Source: Paenibacillus sp. MZ04-78.2 (GTDB lineage: Bacteria; Bacillota; Bacilli; Paenibacillales; NBRC-103111). From it: a stretch of DNA of 64,000 bases. This document shows positions 52,952 to 62,708 of this stretch, piece by piece. The translations under genes and the position numbers were made by a program. Location of the stretch: NCBI RefSeq assembly GCF_024213375.1, contig NZ_JANAVJ010000009.1:93735-157734 (forward strand), written 5' to 3'. The notes beneath the pieces are model-generated. The model searched no databases. It had not been told where the DNA came from and saw nothing but the letters and a program-made list of their open reading frames with translations. Each line of letters begins with the position of its first letter. Position 1 is the stretch's first letter.

Positions 52952-53863
52952 TTGACGAAAATCACAATCGCTGCAGTCGGGGATTTGTTGATGAAAAAGA
53001 AGATGATCGCCTCGGCCGCGCGGGAAGGCGGATTCGCCCCTATTTTTGCCAAAGTGAAACCCTATCTGCGGAAATCCGATTTAACGATAGGCAATCTGGA
53101 GACGACCTTCTCCGGCAAAAATTTTCGCGGAGAGCCCGGAAAACTGTTGTTCAACTCCCCGGACAAATTCGCTGCTACGCTCCGGAGCTTGGGCTTCGAT
53201 GTATTAGGCACAGCCAATAACCATTGTATGGACGGGAAACGATCCGGGTTGAAGCGGACATTAAACGTCCTCGATCGACATGGTCTGCGACATACGGGCA
53301 CGTATCGCTCCGCCCGGGAAGCCCGTCGGAAACTGATTGTTAACGTAAAGGGAATAAAAATCGGAATATTGGCTTATACGAAAGGCACGAACGGGATCTC
53401 CGTGCCGGAGCCGTGGTTAGTCAACAGGCTAAACCGGAAAAAAATAATAGCGGACGTACGCAGCTTGAAGAGTAGAACAGATTTTATCATCGCTTGCCTG
53501 CATTTCGGAAAAGAATTTCGAACTCATCCCGACCGCAGCCAAATCCGGCTCATGCGGCTGTTGTTTAAGAATGGTGTGAATGTCGTGCTGGGAGCGCATC
53601 CCCATGTGCTGCACCCGATAAGAATGTTTAAGGTGAAGGACATCGACGGACTCGTTAGAAATCGGGTAGCGGCGTCTTCTCTAGGAAATTTCGTATCCAC
53701 CGAACTTCCCCAGCATACCGCCAGACTGCGAGGAACCATCTTGCTGTTAACCTTAACGAAAAATGCAAAAGGGAAAACGGATGTGGTGAAAATGTCACGT
53801 GTGCCAACCCGCATTTTGCAAAATATAGGGAAGAAAAACGTTTATCGGGTTGTGCCGGGTTGA
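52952..53863 (+). CDS. CapA-family (poly-gamma-glutamate synthesis type) metallophosphatase
   Basis: 303 aa from the TTG at 52952 (AAAGGAG nine bases upstream). Metal-site motifs of the CapA/PgsA fold: AAVGDLLM, NLETTFSG, TANNHCMDG, CLHFGKEF and LGAHPHVLHP. No signal peptide, so cytoplasmic or membrane-associated unlike most CapA proteins. No capsule synthesis genes are nearby; actual role unknown. Arg/Lys-rich throughout. Confidence 0.82.
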   Translation: MTKITIAAVGDLLMKKKMIASAAREGGFAPIFAKVKPYLRKSDLTIGNLETTFSGKNFRGEPGKLLFNSPDKFAATLRSLGFDVLGTANNHCMDGKRSGLKRTLNVLDRHGLRHTGTYRSAREARRKLIVNVKGIKIGILAYTKGTNGISVPEPWLVNRLNRKKIIADVRSLKSRTDFIIACLHFGKEFRTHPDRSQIRLMRLLFKNGVNVVLGAHPHVLHPIRMFKVKDIDGLVRNRVAASSLGNFVSTELPQHTARLRGTILLLTLTKNAKGKTDVVKMSRVPTRILQNIGKKNVYRVVPG

Positions 53864-53889
53864 TAGAACGGATATCGACAAAAGAAAAA

Positions 53890-53923
53890 AACCTGCTATC
53901 GTATGAGTACGAATCGCAGGTTA
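53890..53923. terminator. Hairpin between convergent capA-like gene and nagZ
   Basis: AACCTGC (53890-53896) and GCAGGTT (53916-53922) form a stem with inner partial pairing; A/T tracts on both sides suit termination in both directions. Confidence 0.65.
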
Positions 53924-53959
53924 ATAAAAAATCGTATGTCTAAAAGGCAGCAGCAAGCT

Positions 53960-55609
53960 TTACCCTTCGGACGCTTCCAGCGGCGCCGGCAGCTTGCCTT
54001 GGGCGGATAGCTCGCCGGCTAGCACGCGGGCCAGCGCCTTCATCGCGAACGGTGTATTCTCGTAGCACGCGAGGTAGATTTTTACCTCATCAGGCAAGAC
54101 GCTGATGTCGAACGGATTGCGCGCCGCAGCGCCGACCAGCTTCGCCTTCGGCAGCGCCGCGAGCGCCTTGGCAAGCTCCACCTGTCCCGGCGAGAACGAG
54201 GCGTTGTAGGTCACCAGCACGATCTGCTCCACCTCGCGAGCAAGCTCAACCACGTGTGCCTGCTCCTCCGCCGTCGGTTGCACGCCGATCCGCTCCTCGC
54301 GCACCCGGTAATTCAGCTTCGCCAGCCAGTAGCCTGCCGTCTCGCGGCGGGCCAATACCTCATCAACCTCGGTGCCGACCCGCACCTCCGGCCAGACGAC
54401 GAGCACCGGCTTGGCCGGGTCGAGCGGCAGCCCGGCTTCGCCCCGCAGCAGCGTCACGCTGCGCTCGGCAATGCGCTCCGCGAGCCGCTGCGACGCCTCG
54501 GTCGCCAGGCTCGCGCCCGGCGCATGATGAGCCGCACCCGCGACCGCAGCCGACGCGACCGGCGCATGATCCGCACCCGCGACCGCTGCCGACGCGACGC
54601 GGCTCTTGAGCGCCAGCAGGCGCTCTACCGAGCGGTCGATCCGCTCCTCGCGGATGCGGCCGCTCTCCACCGCCTGCACAAGCGCATCCAGCGCCGTCTG
54701 CTGCCGCTCGATCCGGTGGCTGACCAGCACGAGGTCCGCCCCCGCCTCGACGGCCATCACCGCGCCTTCGGCAATGCCGTAATGCTCGGCAATCGCGTTC
54801 ATCTCCAGGCAGTCGGTGACGACGACGCCGTCATAGCCGAGCTCCTGCCGCAGCAGCCCGTCGATGACGCGGGACGACAGCGTCGCCGGCAGCCGCTCCG
54901 GCTCTACGGCCGGGAACAGCACGTGCGCGCTCATCACCGCATCGACGCCAAGCTCGGCCGCCTGGCGGAACGGCGCGAGCTCCAGCCGGTCCAGCCGCTC
55001 CCGCAAATGCGGCACGACCGGCAGCGCCGTATGCGAGTCATCGCCCGTATCGCCGTGGCCGGGAAAGTGCTTCACCGTCGCGGCGATGCCCGCTTCCTGA
55101 TAGCCCCGCACGGCCGCCGTGCCGAGACGGCCGACCGTCTCCGCATCTCCGCCGTACGAACGGACGCCGATGACCGGGTTGAGCGGATTGTTGTTAATAT
55201 CGAGACACGGCGCGAAGTTCATATTGATACCCATCGCCTTCAACTCGCTGCCCATTACCTTCGCCGCTTCATAAGCCGCCTCCACGTCTCCGGTCGCCCC
55301 TAGCGCCATGCTGCCGGGAATCGGCGTCACGCCCTGATCGATGCGCATCACCATCCCGCCCTCCTGATCGATCGCGATCAGAAGCGGTACGCCGCCATGG
55401 GCGAGCGCCAGCTGCTGGAGCGATGCCGACAGCTTCGCTGCTTGAGCGGGTTCCGTCAGATTGCGGCGAAAATAAATGATTCCGCCGAGATGCTGCTCCC
55501 GGATCAGCCGTTCGATATTCTCCGACGGCTCCGTGCCGTGAAAGCCGCACATCAGCATTTGACCGATTTTTTGCCGGAGCTTCAGCTCCCCGATTCCTTT
55601 AGGCACCAT
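53960..55609 (-). CDS. nagZ: Beta-N-acetylhexosaminidase (GH3, NagZ)
   Basis: 549 aa from the ATG at 55609 (GAGGAAG upstream), overlapping the regulator gene by 11 bases. GH3 motifs: IDQEGGMVMRID, KHFPGHGDTGDDSH (the NagZ-specific loop with the catalytic His) and the nucleophile in VVVTDCLEMNAI. It removes terminal GlcNAc, e.g. from muropeptides. A C-terminal domain follows ~residue 350 after an Ala/His/Val-rich linker made by a short tandem duplication. No signal peptide. Last gene of the SBP-kinase-regulator operon. Confidence 0.9.
   Translation of the reverse strand: MVPKGIGELKLRQKIGQMLMCGFHGTEPSENIERLIREQHLGGIIYFRRNLTEPAQAAKLSASLQQLALAHGGVPLLIAIDQEGGMVMRIDQGVTPIPGSMALGATGDVEAAYEAAKVMGSELKAMGINMNFAPCLDINNNPLNPVIGVRSYGGDAETVGRLGTAAVRGYQEAGIAATVKHFPGHGDTGDDSHTALPVVPHLRERLDRLELAPFRQAAELGVDAVMSAHVLFPAVEPERLPATLSSRVIDGLLRQELGYDGVVVTDCLEMNAIAEHYGIAEGAVMAVEAGADLVLVSHRIERQQTALDALVQAVESGRIREERIDRSVERLLALKSRVASAAVAGADHAPVASAAVAGAAHHAPGASLATEASQRLAERIAERSVTLLRGEAGLPLDPAKPVLVVWPEVRVGTEVDEVLARRETAGYWLAKLNYRVREERIGVQPTAEEQAHVVELAREVEQIVLVTYNASFSPGQVELAKALAALPKAKLVGAAARNPFDISVLPDEVKIYLACYENTPFAMKALARVLAGELSAQGKLPAPLEASEG
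54518..54599 (-). repeat. Tandem duplication in the nagZ linker
   Basis: Two near-identical ~40-bp units encode the repeated VASAAVAGA-(D/A)H linker residues; they differ by a 3-bp indel and a few substitutions. Confidence 0.75.
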
Positions 55610-57254
55610 CAGCAACTTCCTCCTCTGTCTCAAGCTCCGCCACGCCCGGCTTGGCCCGTTCCCGGAACTCGGTAGGGGTTATCCCCTCGTATTTGTGAAA
55701 TACTTTCGTAAAATAGCGCCGCTCCGCGTAGCCCGCCAGCTTGCCGATTTGGGTAACGCTCTTGTCGCTGTGGAGGAGCAGCGATTTGGCCAGCTCCATC
55801 CGTTCGCGCGTCAAGTATTCGAGGAACGTCTCCTGATGATGCTGCTTGAACAGCAGGCTGAAATAGCTGTTGCTGATGCCCAGATGCTGAGCCAGTTCCT
55901 CTACGCCCAGATCGCGGGCTACATGCTTCTGAATGTACTCCCGGGCGGAAGCCATCAGCAGCTCGGGCGATTTGCGCCGGCCCGTGCTCACCTGCTGGCA
56001 TTCCCGGATAAGCAGGTGTACGCATTCGACAAGTTCCTTCACGTTTAGGCTATCCTCCAGTTTGGCCCATACAGTCTGCTCCTGCGAGCTTCCGAGCAGC
56101 CCGACCGACCGCATTTCCCGCAGCAGGTGCAAGCACAGGAAATGCAGCATTTGCTCGGCCCGCATCGAATTGTGGCCGCCAGCCTCCTTGATGCTGCGGC
56201 CGAGCTCCTCAAGCGTCTGCTCGATCTTGGCGGAGTCCCCCTGCGTCAATCCGGTGGCCAGACTGTCAGCCAAGCCCCAGAACGAGCTTCCCGTCGCATC
56301 CGTTCCGGTCGTCTGCTCGTGAATCAGAATATGCCGGTTCTCCAGCGAAAGCTGGAGGCCGCGCTGCACTTTGCGGTACGCGTCCGCCAGCTCTTCTGCC
56401 GCAAGCGGCGACGGGTATACCCCGACGCTGACGGACAGCTTGACGTACCGCTCCACCGCTTGCTGCACCTGCTCCGACCATGCCCTCAGCCGCTCCGTGG
56501 CGGTGGCGGCCATCGCTCCCGTCGGCGGCCCCGTCACCGGAAGCGGAATAAGTACGCACCATTCCCCTTCCCGCGTCAGTAAGACCGCGTATTCGGCAAG
56601 CTCCGAGTTAAGCGCGTCCTGCAGCACGTTGCGCACGGCAAAATGCACCAGCTTGCGCTCCCGTTCATCCTGGCGCGCGATCTGCGAATAATCATCCAGA
56701 TCGACGAGCAGCATCCAATAGCGCTGGTCGAGCCAAGAGCGATCCCCCTCTTCGCGAAGCCGATGCAGCGGAAACGACGTATAGTCCATCAGCAGGTCGA
56801 GCAAAATTTTTTCGTAAGCCAGCTCAGACATCTCCCGCCATTTGGCCGTTTCCTTCAGCTCGTTGATCTTGATTTCGCGGATGCTCGCGGCCGTCCGCTC
56901 GATGACCAACTGCAGCTCTTCGTAATCGATCGGCTTTAGAATATAGTCGCGCGCACCATACTTGACGGCGGAACGGGCGTAGTCGAATTCCTGGAAGCCC
57001 GTCAGCATAATGATTTCGCCCTCGTATCCGGACTCCCTCAGCTGCCGCAGCAGCTCGATGCCGTCCATAACCGGCATCCGGATATCCGACAAGATGAGAT
57101 CCGGCTTCCCTTCGCTGGCCAGATCGAGCGCTTTGGCCCCGTTGGCTGCCGTACCGATCAGCTCGATGTTCATCGCTTCCCAAGGAATGACCTTTTCCAG
57201 ATTGCGCACGATATTGATTTCGTCGTCCACCAGCATGGCTTTGATTTTCATCAT
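55599..57254 (-). CDS. YesN-type AraC response regulator
   Basis: 551 aa from the ATG at 57254, two bases after the kinase stop; the frame is open further upstream but that part is the kinase gene in another phase. Receiver domain with MLVDDE, phospho-Asp in LILSDIRMPVMDG and the KPIDYEE lysine; a long middle region (~130-430); then a double AraC helix-turn-helix (VEELAQHLGISNSYFSLLFK, VTQIGKLAGYAERRYFTKVF). Such regulators activate carbohydrate-uptake genes. Confidence 0.92.
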   Translation of the reverse strand: MMKIKAMLVDDEINIVRNLEKVIPWEAMNIELIGTAANGAKALDLASEGKPDLILSDIRMPVMDGIELLRQLRESGYEGEIIMLTGFQEFDYARSAVKYGARDYILKPIDYEELQLVIERTAASIREIKINELKETAKWREMSELAYEKILLDLLMDYTSFPLHRLREEGDRSWLDQRYWMLLVDLDDYSQIARQDERERKLVHFAVRNVLQDALNSELAEYAVLLTREGEWCVLIPLPVTGPPTGAMAATATERLRAWSEQVQQAVERYVKLSVSVGVYPSPLAAEELADAYRKVQRGLQLSLENRHILIHEQTTGTDATGSSFWGLADSLATGLTQGDSAKIEQTLEELGRSIKEAGGHNSMRAEQMLHFLCLHLLREMRSVGLLGSSQEQTVWAKLEDSLNVKELVECVHLLIRECQQVSTGRRKSPELLMASAREYIQKHVARDLGVEELAQHLGISNSYFSLLFKQHHQETFLEYLTRERMELAKSLLLHSDKSVTQIGKLAGYAERRYFTKVFHKYEGITPTEFRERAKPGVAELETEEEVADGA

Positions 57255-57256
57255 GA

Positions 57257-59083
57257 TCACCCGTTTGTTCGTTTTGGTATCGTGCAGCGAATGACCGTGC
57301 CGAAGCCCGGTCGGCTGCAAATCATCATGCCGTAGCGGCTGCCGTAATGGATGCGCAGGCGGTCCGCCACGTTCGGTATGCCAAGCCCGACCCGCTCCTC
57401 CGGCAGCGGGGCTTCCGCTTCCGCCGAGCCGCTGGACCTGCTCCCCGGCGTCCCATACAGACGAAGCAGCACGTCGTCCGGAATGCCGCCCCCGTTGTCC
57501 TGTACCCACAGCACGACAGCGTCCTCCGTCTCTTCCGCGGCAATCCGCAAGAAGCCCTTCTGCCGATCGGGATCGCCGTCTCCCGCACTGCTCTCCATCC
57601 CTTCGAAGCCATGCTGAATGCTGTTCTCCAGCAGCGGCTGCAGCGTCAGCTTCAGAATCGGAGTCGAAATTAACGCAGGCGGCACGTCGATTTCGTATTC
57701 GAACAAATCTTCGAAACGGTATTTCTGGATTTCCAAATAATTGCGCACATGGTCGATTTCCATCGACAACGGAATTTCCTCTTTATGGTAAAAACTAACG
57801 CGCAAAATCGTCCCGAGCCGCTGGACCATCCGGCTCACCTTGCGGCCTTCGTTTTGCGCCGCCAGCGCATTGATCGACTCCAGCGTATTGAACAGAAAAT
57901 GCGGCTTGATCTGCGCCTGCATCAGCATAAGCTCCGCTTTGTTTTTCCGCTCCTGCTCCCGTTTCACGTCCTCCAGCAGCGTGCTGATCCGCTCGACCAG
58001 GCTGTTGAAGCCGCGGGCGAGCGCGCTGGTCTCGTCCTTGCTCTTCGCTTCGACGCGAATGCCAAGATCGCCGATCTCCACCTTTTTCATGGAATTCACA
58101 ATGTACAAAATAAAGCGGATCACGCGACCGACAAACAGCATGTTGAACAACAAAGCGCTGAGCAAGGACAAAATGGTAATCGCGCCGATCCATTGGATCA
58201 CTTGAATCGAGCGTCCGGACAAATACGCCCAAGGTGTGACGGAAACGACGCTCCAATTCATTTTGCCGAATTCGTCCAAGTCCAGATGATGCACCGAGAC
58301 GATGCTTTCGACGCCGTCGAATTTCATTCTGCCGCTCTCGTATTCCCCGCCCAAATGAATCGAGCCGTCGATGTGCGACGACAGCGATTGCCCTGAGAGC
58401 TTATCCTTGTTATCCACCATGATCAGCCCGTCCTGATTGACGATCATGAACCGGACGTCATTGCTGTGGCTGGTGCCGAAATAGTTAAAAATACGGTTCA
58501 GCTCGCTGAATTGAAACTGCTGCAGCAGAATCCCGCGATTGTCGAGCGTATATGTGTCGTTGATCACGCGAATCATCGTAAATAACGGCTTCTTGCCGGT
58601 CCAATTCTCGAATTCGTGCGGACCGATCCAGCGAGGTACGCCGTTCAAGACTATGACTTCGCCGAACACGGGCAGCTTGGCAAGCTCGGCGAAGGAAAGC
58701 GGCCTGTAGCCGATTTTCCCCTGACTGAACGACTGCCGTTCAAAATCATACAGCGTCACCGAGTAGGCCGGGGTATAGGAAAGAAACGTTCGCTGCAGCA
58801 AACGGTCGTATTCGGTCAAGGTGACGGCGTCGACGCCGTCTTTGACTCCGAGCATCCGTTGGATATCTTCCCGCTGCATCGACGCTTGAGTGAAATAGTT
58901 CGCTTCCTTCAGCACATACGTAATATTGCGGCCGACGGCTTTCAGCGTAAATTGGGACTGCTCCGCATAGTTTTGCTGGATGATGCTCTGCGACAGCAAA
59001 TAGGTGATCGTTCCGAGCACGAACAGCGGCGCTACGATAAACGCCATGAACCCCAAAAACATTTTTTTCTGAAGATTCATCAA
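57257..59083 (-). CDS. YesM-type sensor histidine kinase
   Basis: 608 aa. Membrane segments at ~8-30 and ~295-320 flank a large extracytoplasmic sensor (Cache-like). HAMP (~320-375), then His_kinase domain with phospho-acceptor QIKPHFLFNTLESINAL, LQPLLENSIQHGF (N box) and DNGGGIPDDV, LGIPNVADRL (G boxes). Partner of the YesN-type regulator two bases downstream. The upstream solute-binding lipoprotein may present ligand to it. Confidence 0.92.
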   Translation of the reverse strand: MMNLQKKMFLGFMAFIVAPLFVLGTITYLLSQSIIQQNYAEQSQFTLKAVGRNITYVLKEANYFTQASMQREDIQRMLGVKDGVDAVTLTEYDRLLQRTFLSYTPAYSVTLYDFERQSFSQGKIGYRPLSFAELAKLPVFGEVIVLNGVPRWIGPHEFENWTGKKPLFTMIRVINDTYTLDNRGILLQQFQFSELNRIFNYFGTSHSNDVRFMIVNQDGLIMVDNKDKLSGQSLSSHIDGSIHLGGEYESGRMKFDGVESIVSVHHLDLDEFGKMNWSVVSVTPWAYLSGRSIQVIQWIGAITILSLLSALLFNMLFVGRVIRFILYIVNSMKKVEIGDLGIRVEAKSKDETSALARGFNSLVERISTLLEDVKREQERKNKAELMLMQAQIKPHFLFNTLESINALAAQNEGRKVSRMVQRLGTILRVSFYHKEEIPLSMEIDHVRNYLEIQKYRFEDLFEYEIDVPPALISTPILKLTLQPLLENSIQHGFEGMESSAGDGDPDRQKGFLRIAAEETEDAVVLWVQDNGGGIPDDVLLRLYGTPGSRSSGSAEAEAPLPEERVGLGIPNVADRLRIHYGSRYGMMICSRPGFGTVIRCTIPKRTNG

Positions 59084-59151
59084 ATGCCTGTCGTTCCTTT
59101 CTTATGTCGAAGGGTTCGCCGCTATGCTGCCGCTCTTCCGGCGAACCACCG

Positions 59152-60486
59152 TCATCTCTTCGCTTCTTTGTTTGCAACTTCCTGCACCCGCTGAAGCTTC
59201 TCCACGACCTGCTCCGCCGTCAGCTTGCCGCCGACCAGCTCCTGCATGCCGGTTTCGAGCGCTTCGCGGACTTTGGCCTGAACGACCGCATCGAACGCCG
59301 GAAACTGCTTGAACCGGGTCGTCCGCATGATTTCATCCACAATCGGATAAAACCCCGACTGATCGATCAGCTTCATGGCGGGCAGGACGCCGGTTTCTTT
59401 CAATTGGCGCCGTTGCATTTCGTCGCTATACATAATGCGGATAAACGCTTTGGCGGCTTCCTTCTCCTGCTCGCTGAGCGTAGCGGCGAAGCCGTAGCCG
59501 TTCGAGTAGCTGCCGTTAATCCAGCCGTCGCCCTTCCCTCCGGTGTCCGGGAAGTTGAAGAAGCCGACGTCGTTCGCGATCTTCGACCATTGAGGGTCGG
59601 CAATCGCCCCGCTCGCCCAGCTTCCATCGAACAGCATCGCTGCCCCGCCCGCGCGGAACTTGTACTGCTGCTCGGCATATTTACGACCGAGGCTGCCTTC
59701 GTGGAGGTAGCCCCTTTTGACGAAGAGCTCGTAGCGCTTGAAGCCGTCAAGCACGTCGGGATCGGTCCATTTGCGTGATCCGTTGACGAAGCCCTGAACG
59801 GAATCGGGGCCCGCTGTACGCACCCAAAGCGTATTTATCAGCATGTTGACCACCCAGCCGTCTGCCGCGGCAAGCGCAAACGGCGGAATGCCGTTGGCCT
59901 TCGCTTTTTCCGCGATGGCGATGAGCTCCTCCCATGTTTTCGGTACGTCTACGCCCAGCTCTTTAAATATCTTCTTGTTATAGTACACGCCTTCCACGAA
60001 GGACGCGGTCGGCAATCCGTAAATTTTACCGTCCACCGTAAACTCGTCTAAATCGAAAAAGCGGTCCTTGAGCTTCAGTTCCTCCAGGAACGGGGTCAAG
60101 TCCAGCAGCCGCCCGGCTTTGACATACTTCTGCGTATCCGAGCCGCCGAACAAGTCGAATATTTTAGGCGTCGCGCCCGCAGCCATCTCGGCCGGAAGCT
60201 TCTCGAAGCGGTTCAGCTTGTCTTCGATGCCCTCCAGTTCCACCGTTAGCCCGGGAACGGCGGCTTCCATTCTTTTGACCACGTCTTCCAGCAGCTTCAG
60301 CTTGAGCCTGGCATCGTCGCGGACCTGGGTATGCCGCAGTGAGATCGTGAACGGCTTCGCCTGCCTGATGCCGCCTGCCTGATCGACTACCGCAGGCGTC
60401 GTCGCATTGATCTGACCGCACCCGGTGACAAAACCGGAACACAGCAGCAGCGAGGCCCATTGGAGCGGCCGCCGTTTGTTTATCAT
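59152..60486 (-). CDS. Family-1 extracellular solute-binding lipoprotein
   Basis: 444 aa from the ATG at 60486 (AAGGAGG seven bases upstream). Signal peptide with lipobox FVTGC. SBP_bac_1 fold (YYNKKIFKELGVDVPKTWEEL, AMLFDGSWASG, GYGFAATL), typical of sugar ABC importers. It starts an operon with YesM, YesN and NagZ genes, 68 bp before the kinase. No permease or ATPase gene is present, so it either serves distant permeases or acts as the ligand receptor of the kinase. Confidence 0.9.
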   Translation of the reverse strand: MINKRRPLQWASLLLCSGFVTGCGQINATTPAVVDQAGGIRQAKPFTISLRHTQVRDDARLKLKLLEDVVKRMEAAVPGLTVELEGIEDKLNRFEKLPAEMAAGATPKIFDLFGGSDTQKYVKAGRLLDLTPFLEELKLKDRFFDLDEFTVDGKIYGLPTASFVEGVYYNKKIFKELGVDVPKTWEELIAIAEKAKANGIPPFALAAADGWVVNMLINTLWVRTAGPDSVQGFVNGSRKWTDPDVLDGFKRYELFVKRGYLHEGSLGRKYAEQQYKFRAGGAAMLFDGSWASGAIADPQWSKIANDVGFFNFPDTGGKGDGWINGSYSNGYGFAATLSEQEKEAAKAFIRIMYSDEMQRRQLKETGVLPAMKLIDQSGFYPIVDEIMRTTRFKQFPAFDAVVQAKVREALETGMQELVGGKLTAEQVVEKLQRVQEVANKEAKR

Positions 60487-60839
60487 CCGCACCCCTCCTT
60501 CGGGAACCGACAGTAATCCACTACTGATTATAGTATGCGCCCCGTCGCGGACGGCAGGGTTTGATTTTCACAACAGGGGGATAAATTCGTCTAATCAATT
60601 GGGTATATTTGGAGTATGCCACGCCGGCGGGAGCGGAACGGAACGTCTCCGGACGAACGTTTGCCTTTGCGTCCGGTCCCCCATACATATACTCCCTCAT
60701 TAGAAAGCTCCGTCGTATCCTTTCGTGAAAATGCCTCGGTCATGCTTCCTATTTTGTCTTCGACCTCGATTTTGCGAGGATCGGGGGGCTTCCGAGAGGA
60801 ATGTGTAAATAACGTGGTAACTTATTGGAGCTCGGAACT
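60487..60839. other. Intergenic region upstream of the solute-binding operon
   Basis: 353 bp without a supportable gene on either strand. On the minus strand TATAAT (60532-60527) lies 40 bp before the solute-binding gene without a recognisable -35 box at the right distance, which suits an activator-dependent promoter. Confidence 0.4.
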
Positions 60840-61970
60840 TCATTGATTCACATACTCGACTTTTTCCCCGTTTATCGTGACTTGAATCGTAGACGGTTTG
60901 TCACTGATAAAAGGCGGCAGGTCGGAATGAATGTTGGAAAAGTTAGCCTCGGTAAACACTTCTTCATCAAAATCAATTTCTTCGGATTTAAATGCATGCC
61001 ATTCCTGGCCAAGCCACTTTTGCCATTGCGCATTGTATTCGTCTTCTTTGAATTTTAATTTAACGCCATCTTGAATCATAACTACGTTTTCTATGTTGCA
61101 ATTGGGGCAATAGAGGAGAATCGGTATTCGGATTTTTTTTCCTCCGGGATAGCTGTTACCATACTCCGCCAATCCAAATCCTACACCTTCGACCCCGGCG
61201 ACAAAATCAATCTCCTTTGAAAAAGAATATATTTTGCCGTTGTATTTAAAAAAGGGCGGGTCTGTTTTGGTGGGCGGCAAGATCAACGAGTCGTTACAAT
61301 CTTTCGTGTATTCAGCCAGTTCGTTCACCCAAGTTTCCCTGTTAACTTCAACCGATTTGTTTAATAGCGCTACATCTGTTACAGGCACCTGCGGTGTAAA
61401 ACCAGTCTTTTCCCCAAAAACCATAGGTTCATAATATTGGGTAACTACATTATCCGGAAACCCGATTACCCCGTGTAAAACCCCCGTTCTCTGAGAATGA
61501 ATCGTTGCAAATACCAGAGAATTCGCATACTTGTCATCACGTGTAACAAATATAGGATTATCCTTCATAAATACCGACTGTTCCGAATGATTGGCGGGAA
61601 CCGATTTTTTTGTCATGATGAAATGCAACAAAGGAAAAATACGCAATCCTGATTGATAATCAACTATTCCGTCTTCTACGGAAAACCGTCCCTGGTCTTC
61701 CAATACTTTTTGACACGCAATGATTTTCTTCGAGGCTTGCCGAGGGCTATCTTTTGGGACGTTTTTTTTTGATTTGCTAGTTTTTTCTTCATGTTCCGTT
61801 TCTGTGTGATCGCTATTCGCTCCACCCTTGTTAATACTTTCCTCTTTTGGACTTTCTGTATTTGCGGCGACTTTTAAATTTTCGGGAGATTTCGAATCAA
61901 TTTTTCCCGTACATGCGGTTAGCATGGAAAGGATTGCCATGACGACCATCCATTGCAGCGGACGCTTCAA
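60840..61970 (-). CDS. Lipoprotein of unknown function
   Basis: 376 aa. Signal peptide with lipobox LTAC. A Lys/Glu/Ser-rich unstructured stretch (residues ~25-85) is followed by a globular part without known motif; CPNCN (two Cys) near residue 305 might bind metal. Not a repeat of the neighbouring lipoprotein. AT-richer than the operon upstream. Cotranscription with 62019 and 62709 is likely (gaps of 48 and 24 bp). Confidence 0.7.
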   Translation of the reverse strand: MKRPLQWMVVMAILSMLTACTGKIDSKSPENLKVAANTESPKEESINKGGANSDHTETEHEEKTSKSKKNVPKDSPRQASKKIIACQKVLEDQGRFSVEDGIVDYQSGLRIFPLLHFIMTKKSVPANHSEQSVFMKDNPIFVTRDDKYANSLVFATIHSQRTGVLHGVIGFPDNVVTQYYEPMVFGEKTGFTPQVPVTDVALLNKSVEVNRETWVNELAEYTKDCNDSLILPPTKTDPPFFKYNGKIYSFSKEIDFVAGVEGVGFGLAEYGNSYPGGKKIRIPILLYCPNCNIENVVMIQDGVKLKFKEDEYNAQWQKWLGQEWHAFKSEEIDFDEEVFTEANFSNIHSDLPPFISDKPSTIQVTINGEKVEYVNQ

Positions 61971-62018
61971 GAAGATCCTCCTCTCCTACTCGGTGAAACG
62001 GTTGCGAGCTTCTTCCCA

Positions 62019-62684
62019 TTACAAAAAATGTTGCGGCTCCGTATCGACTCTCCAGCCCGACTTATCGATATATTTAAACGTTATTTCGATAGTCTTCGAT
62101 TCAACCGAAGCATCAAACAATCCCACTTTAAAAAGAAACGTCGCTTTATTTCCATCTTTTTTGGTCTTTGTTACCTTAATACTGCTCCAGTCATACATGG
62201 AGCCCCAGTCCAAGGGACTAAAAGCTAGTTTATTGTCAACTTTCCGTAGATTTAGCTGACCGATAATAGTGTCGGCGATAGGGGAAGTGAAGACTTCCTC
62301 CAAGTACTTTTGAATTTTTTCTTTGGAATTCAGCTCATCGCAAATAAAAGCATATCCGCCATCCTCGTCATTGATATATTTGAAATCATCGCAAGGGCCG
62401 CCTTTTTGCAGCAGCTTGTAGTTTCTGTCCCGGGCCTCATCCATAAGTTTAATGGCGGCATCGGCCGTTAGCTCAGGCGGAGCTTCCGGTATGGCTGCCG
62501 GTGCGGAGGTTGTAATCGGCGGTACCGCTGAGGACCTGTCCTTGTTGCCGACGTTCTCCTGCTTCTGGCGAACATCTTCATCAATACGAGTAAAGCGATG
62601 ATGGTCCTGCCCCGTACAACCGGTAGCGACCCATAAACAAGCGATCACTATGGATATCTGCATCATTATTTTTCTAAAAGTCAT
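62019..62684 (-). CDS. Lipoprotein, possibly IseA-like endopeptidase-inhibitor fold
   Basis: 221 aa. Lipobox VATGC after a signal peptide, then a Thr/Pro-rich linker to ~residue 75. The C-terminal ~145 residues (AAIKLMDEARDRNYKLLQ, KIQKYLEEVFTSPIAD, NKLAFSPLDWGSM, TKTKKDGNKATFLFKVGL, ITFKYIDKSGWRVDTE) follow the layout of IseA, the secreted inhibitor of cell-wall DL-endopeptidases, but the match is by pattern and not certain. Two Cys in the globular part may form a disulfide. Confidence 0.6.
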   Translation of the reverse strand: MTFRKIMMQISIVIACLWVATGCTGQDHHRFTRIDEDVRQKQENVGNKDRSSAVPPITTSAPAAIPEAPPELTADAAIKLMDEARDRNYKLLQKGGPCDDFKYINDEDGGYAFICDELNSKEKIQKYLEEVFTSPIADTIIGQLNLRKVDNKLAFSPLDWGSMYDWSSIKVTKTKKDGNKATFLFKVGLFDASVESKTIEITFKYIDKSGWRVDTEPQHFL

Positions 62685-62708
62685 TTGTTTATCTCCATTT
62701 TCATCGGC

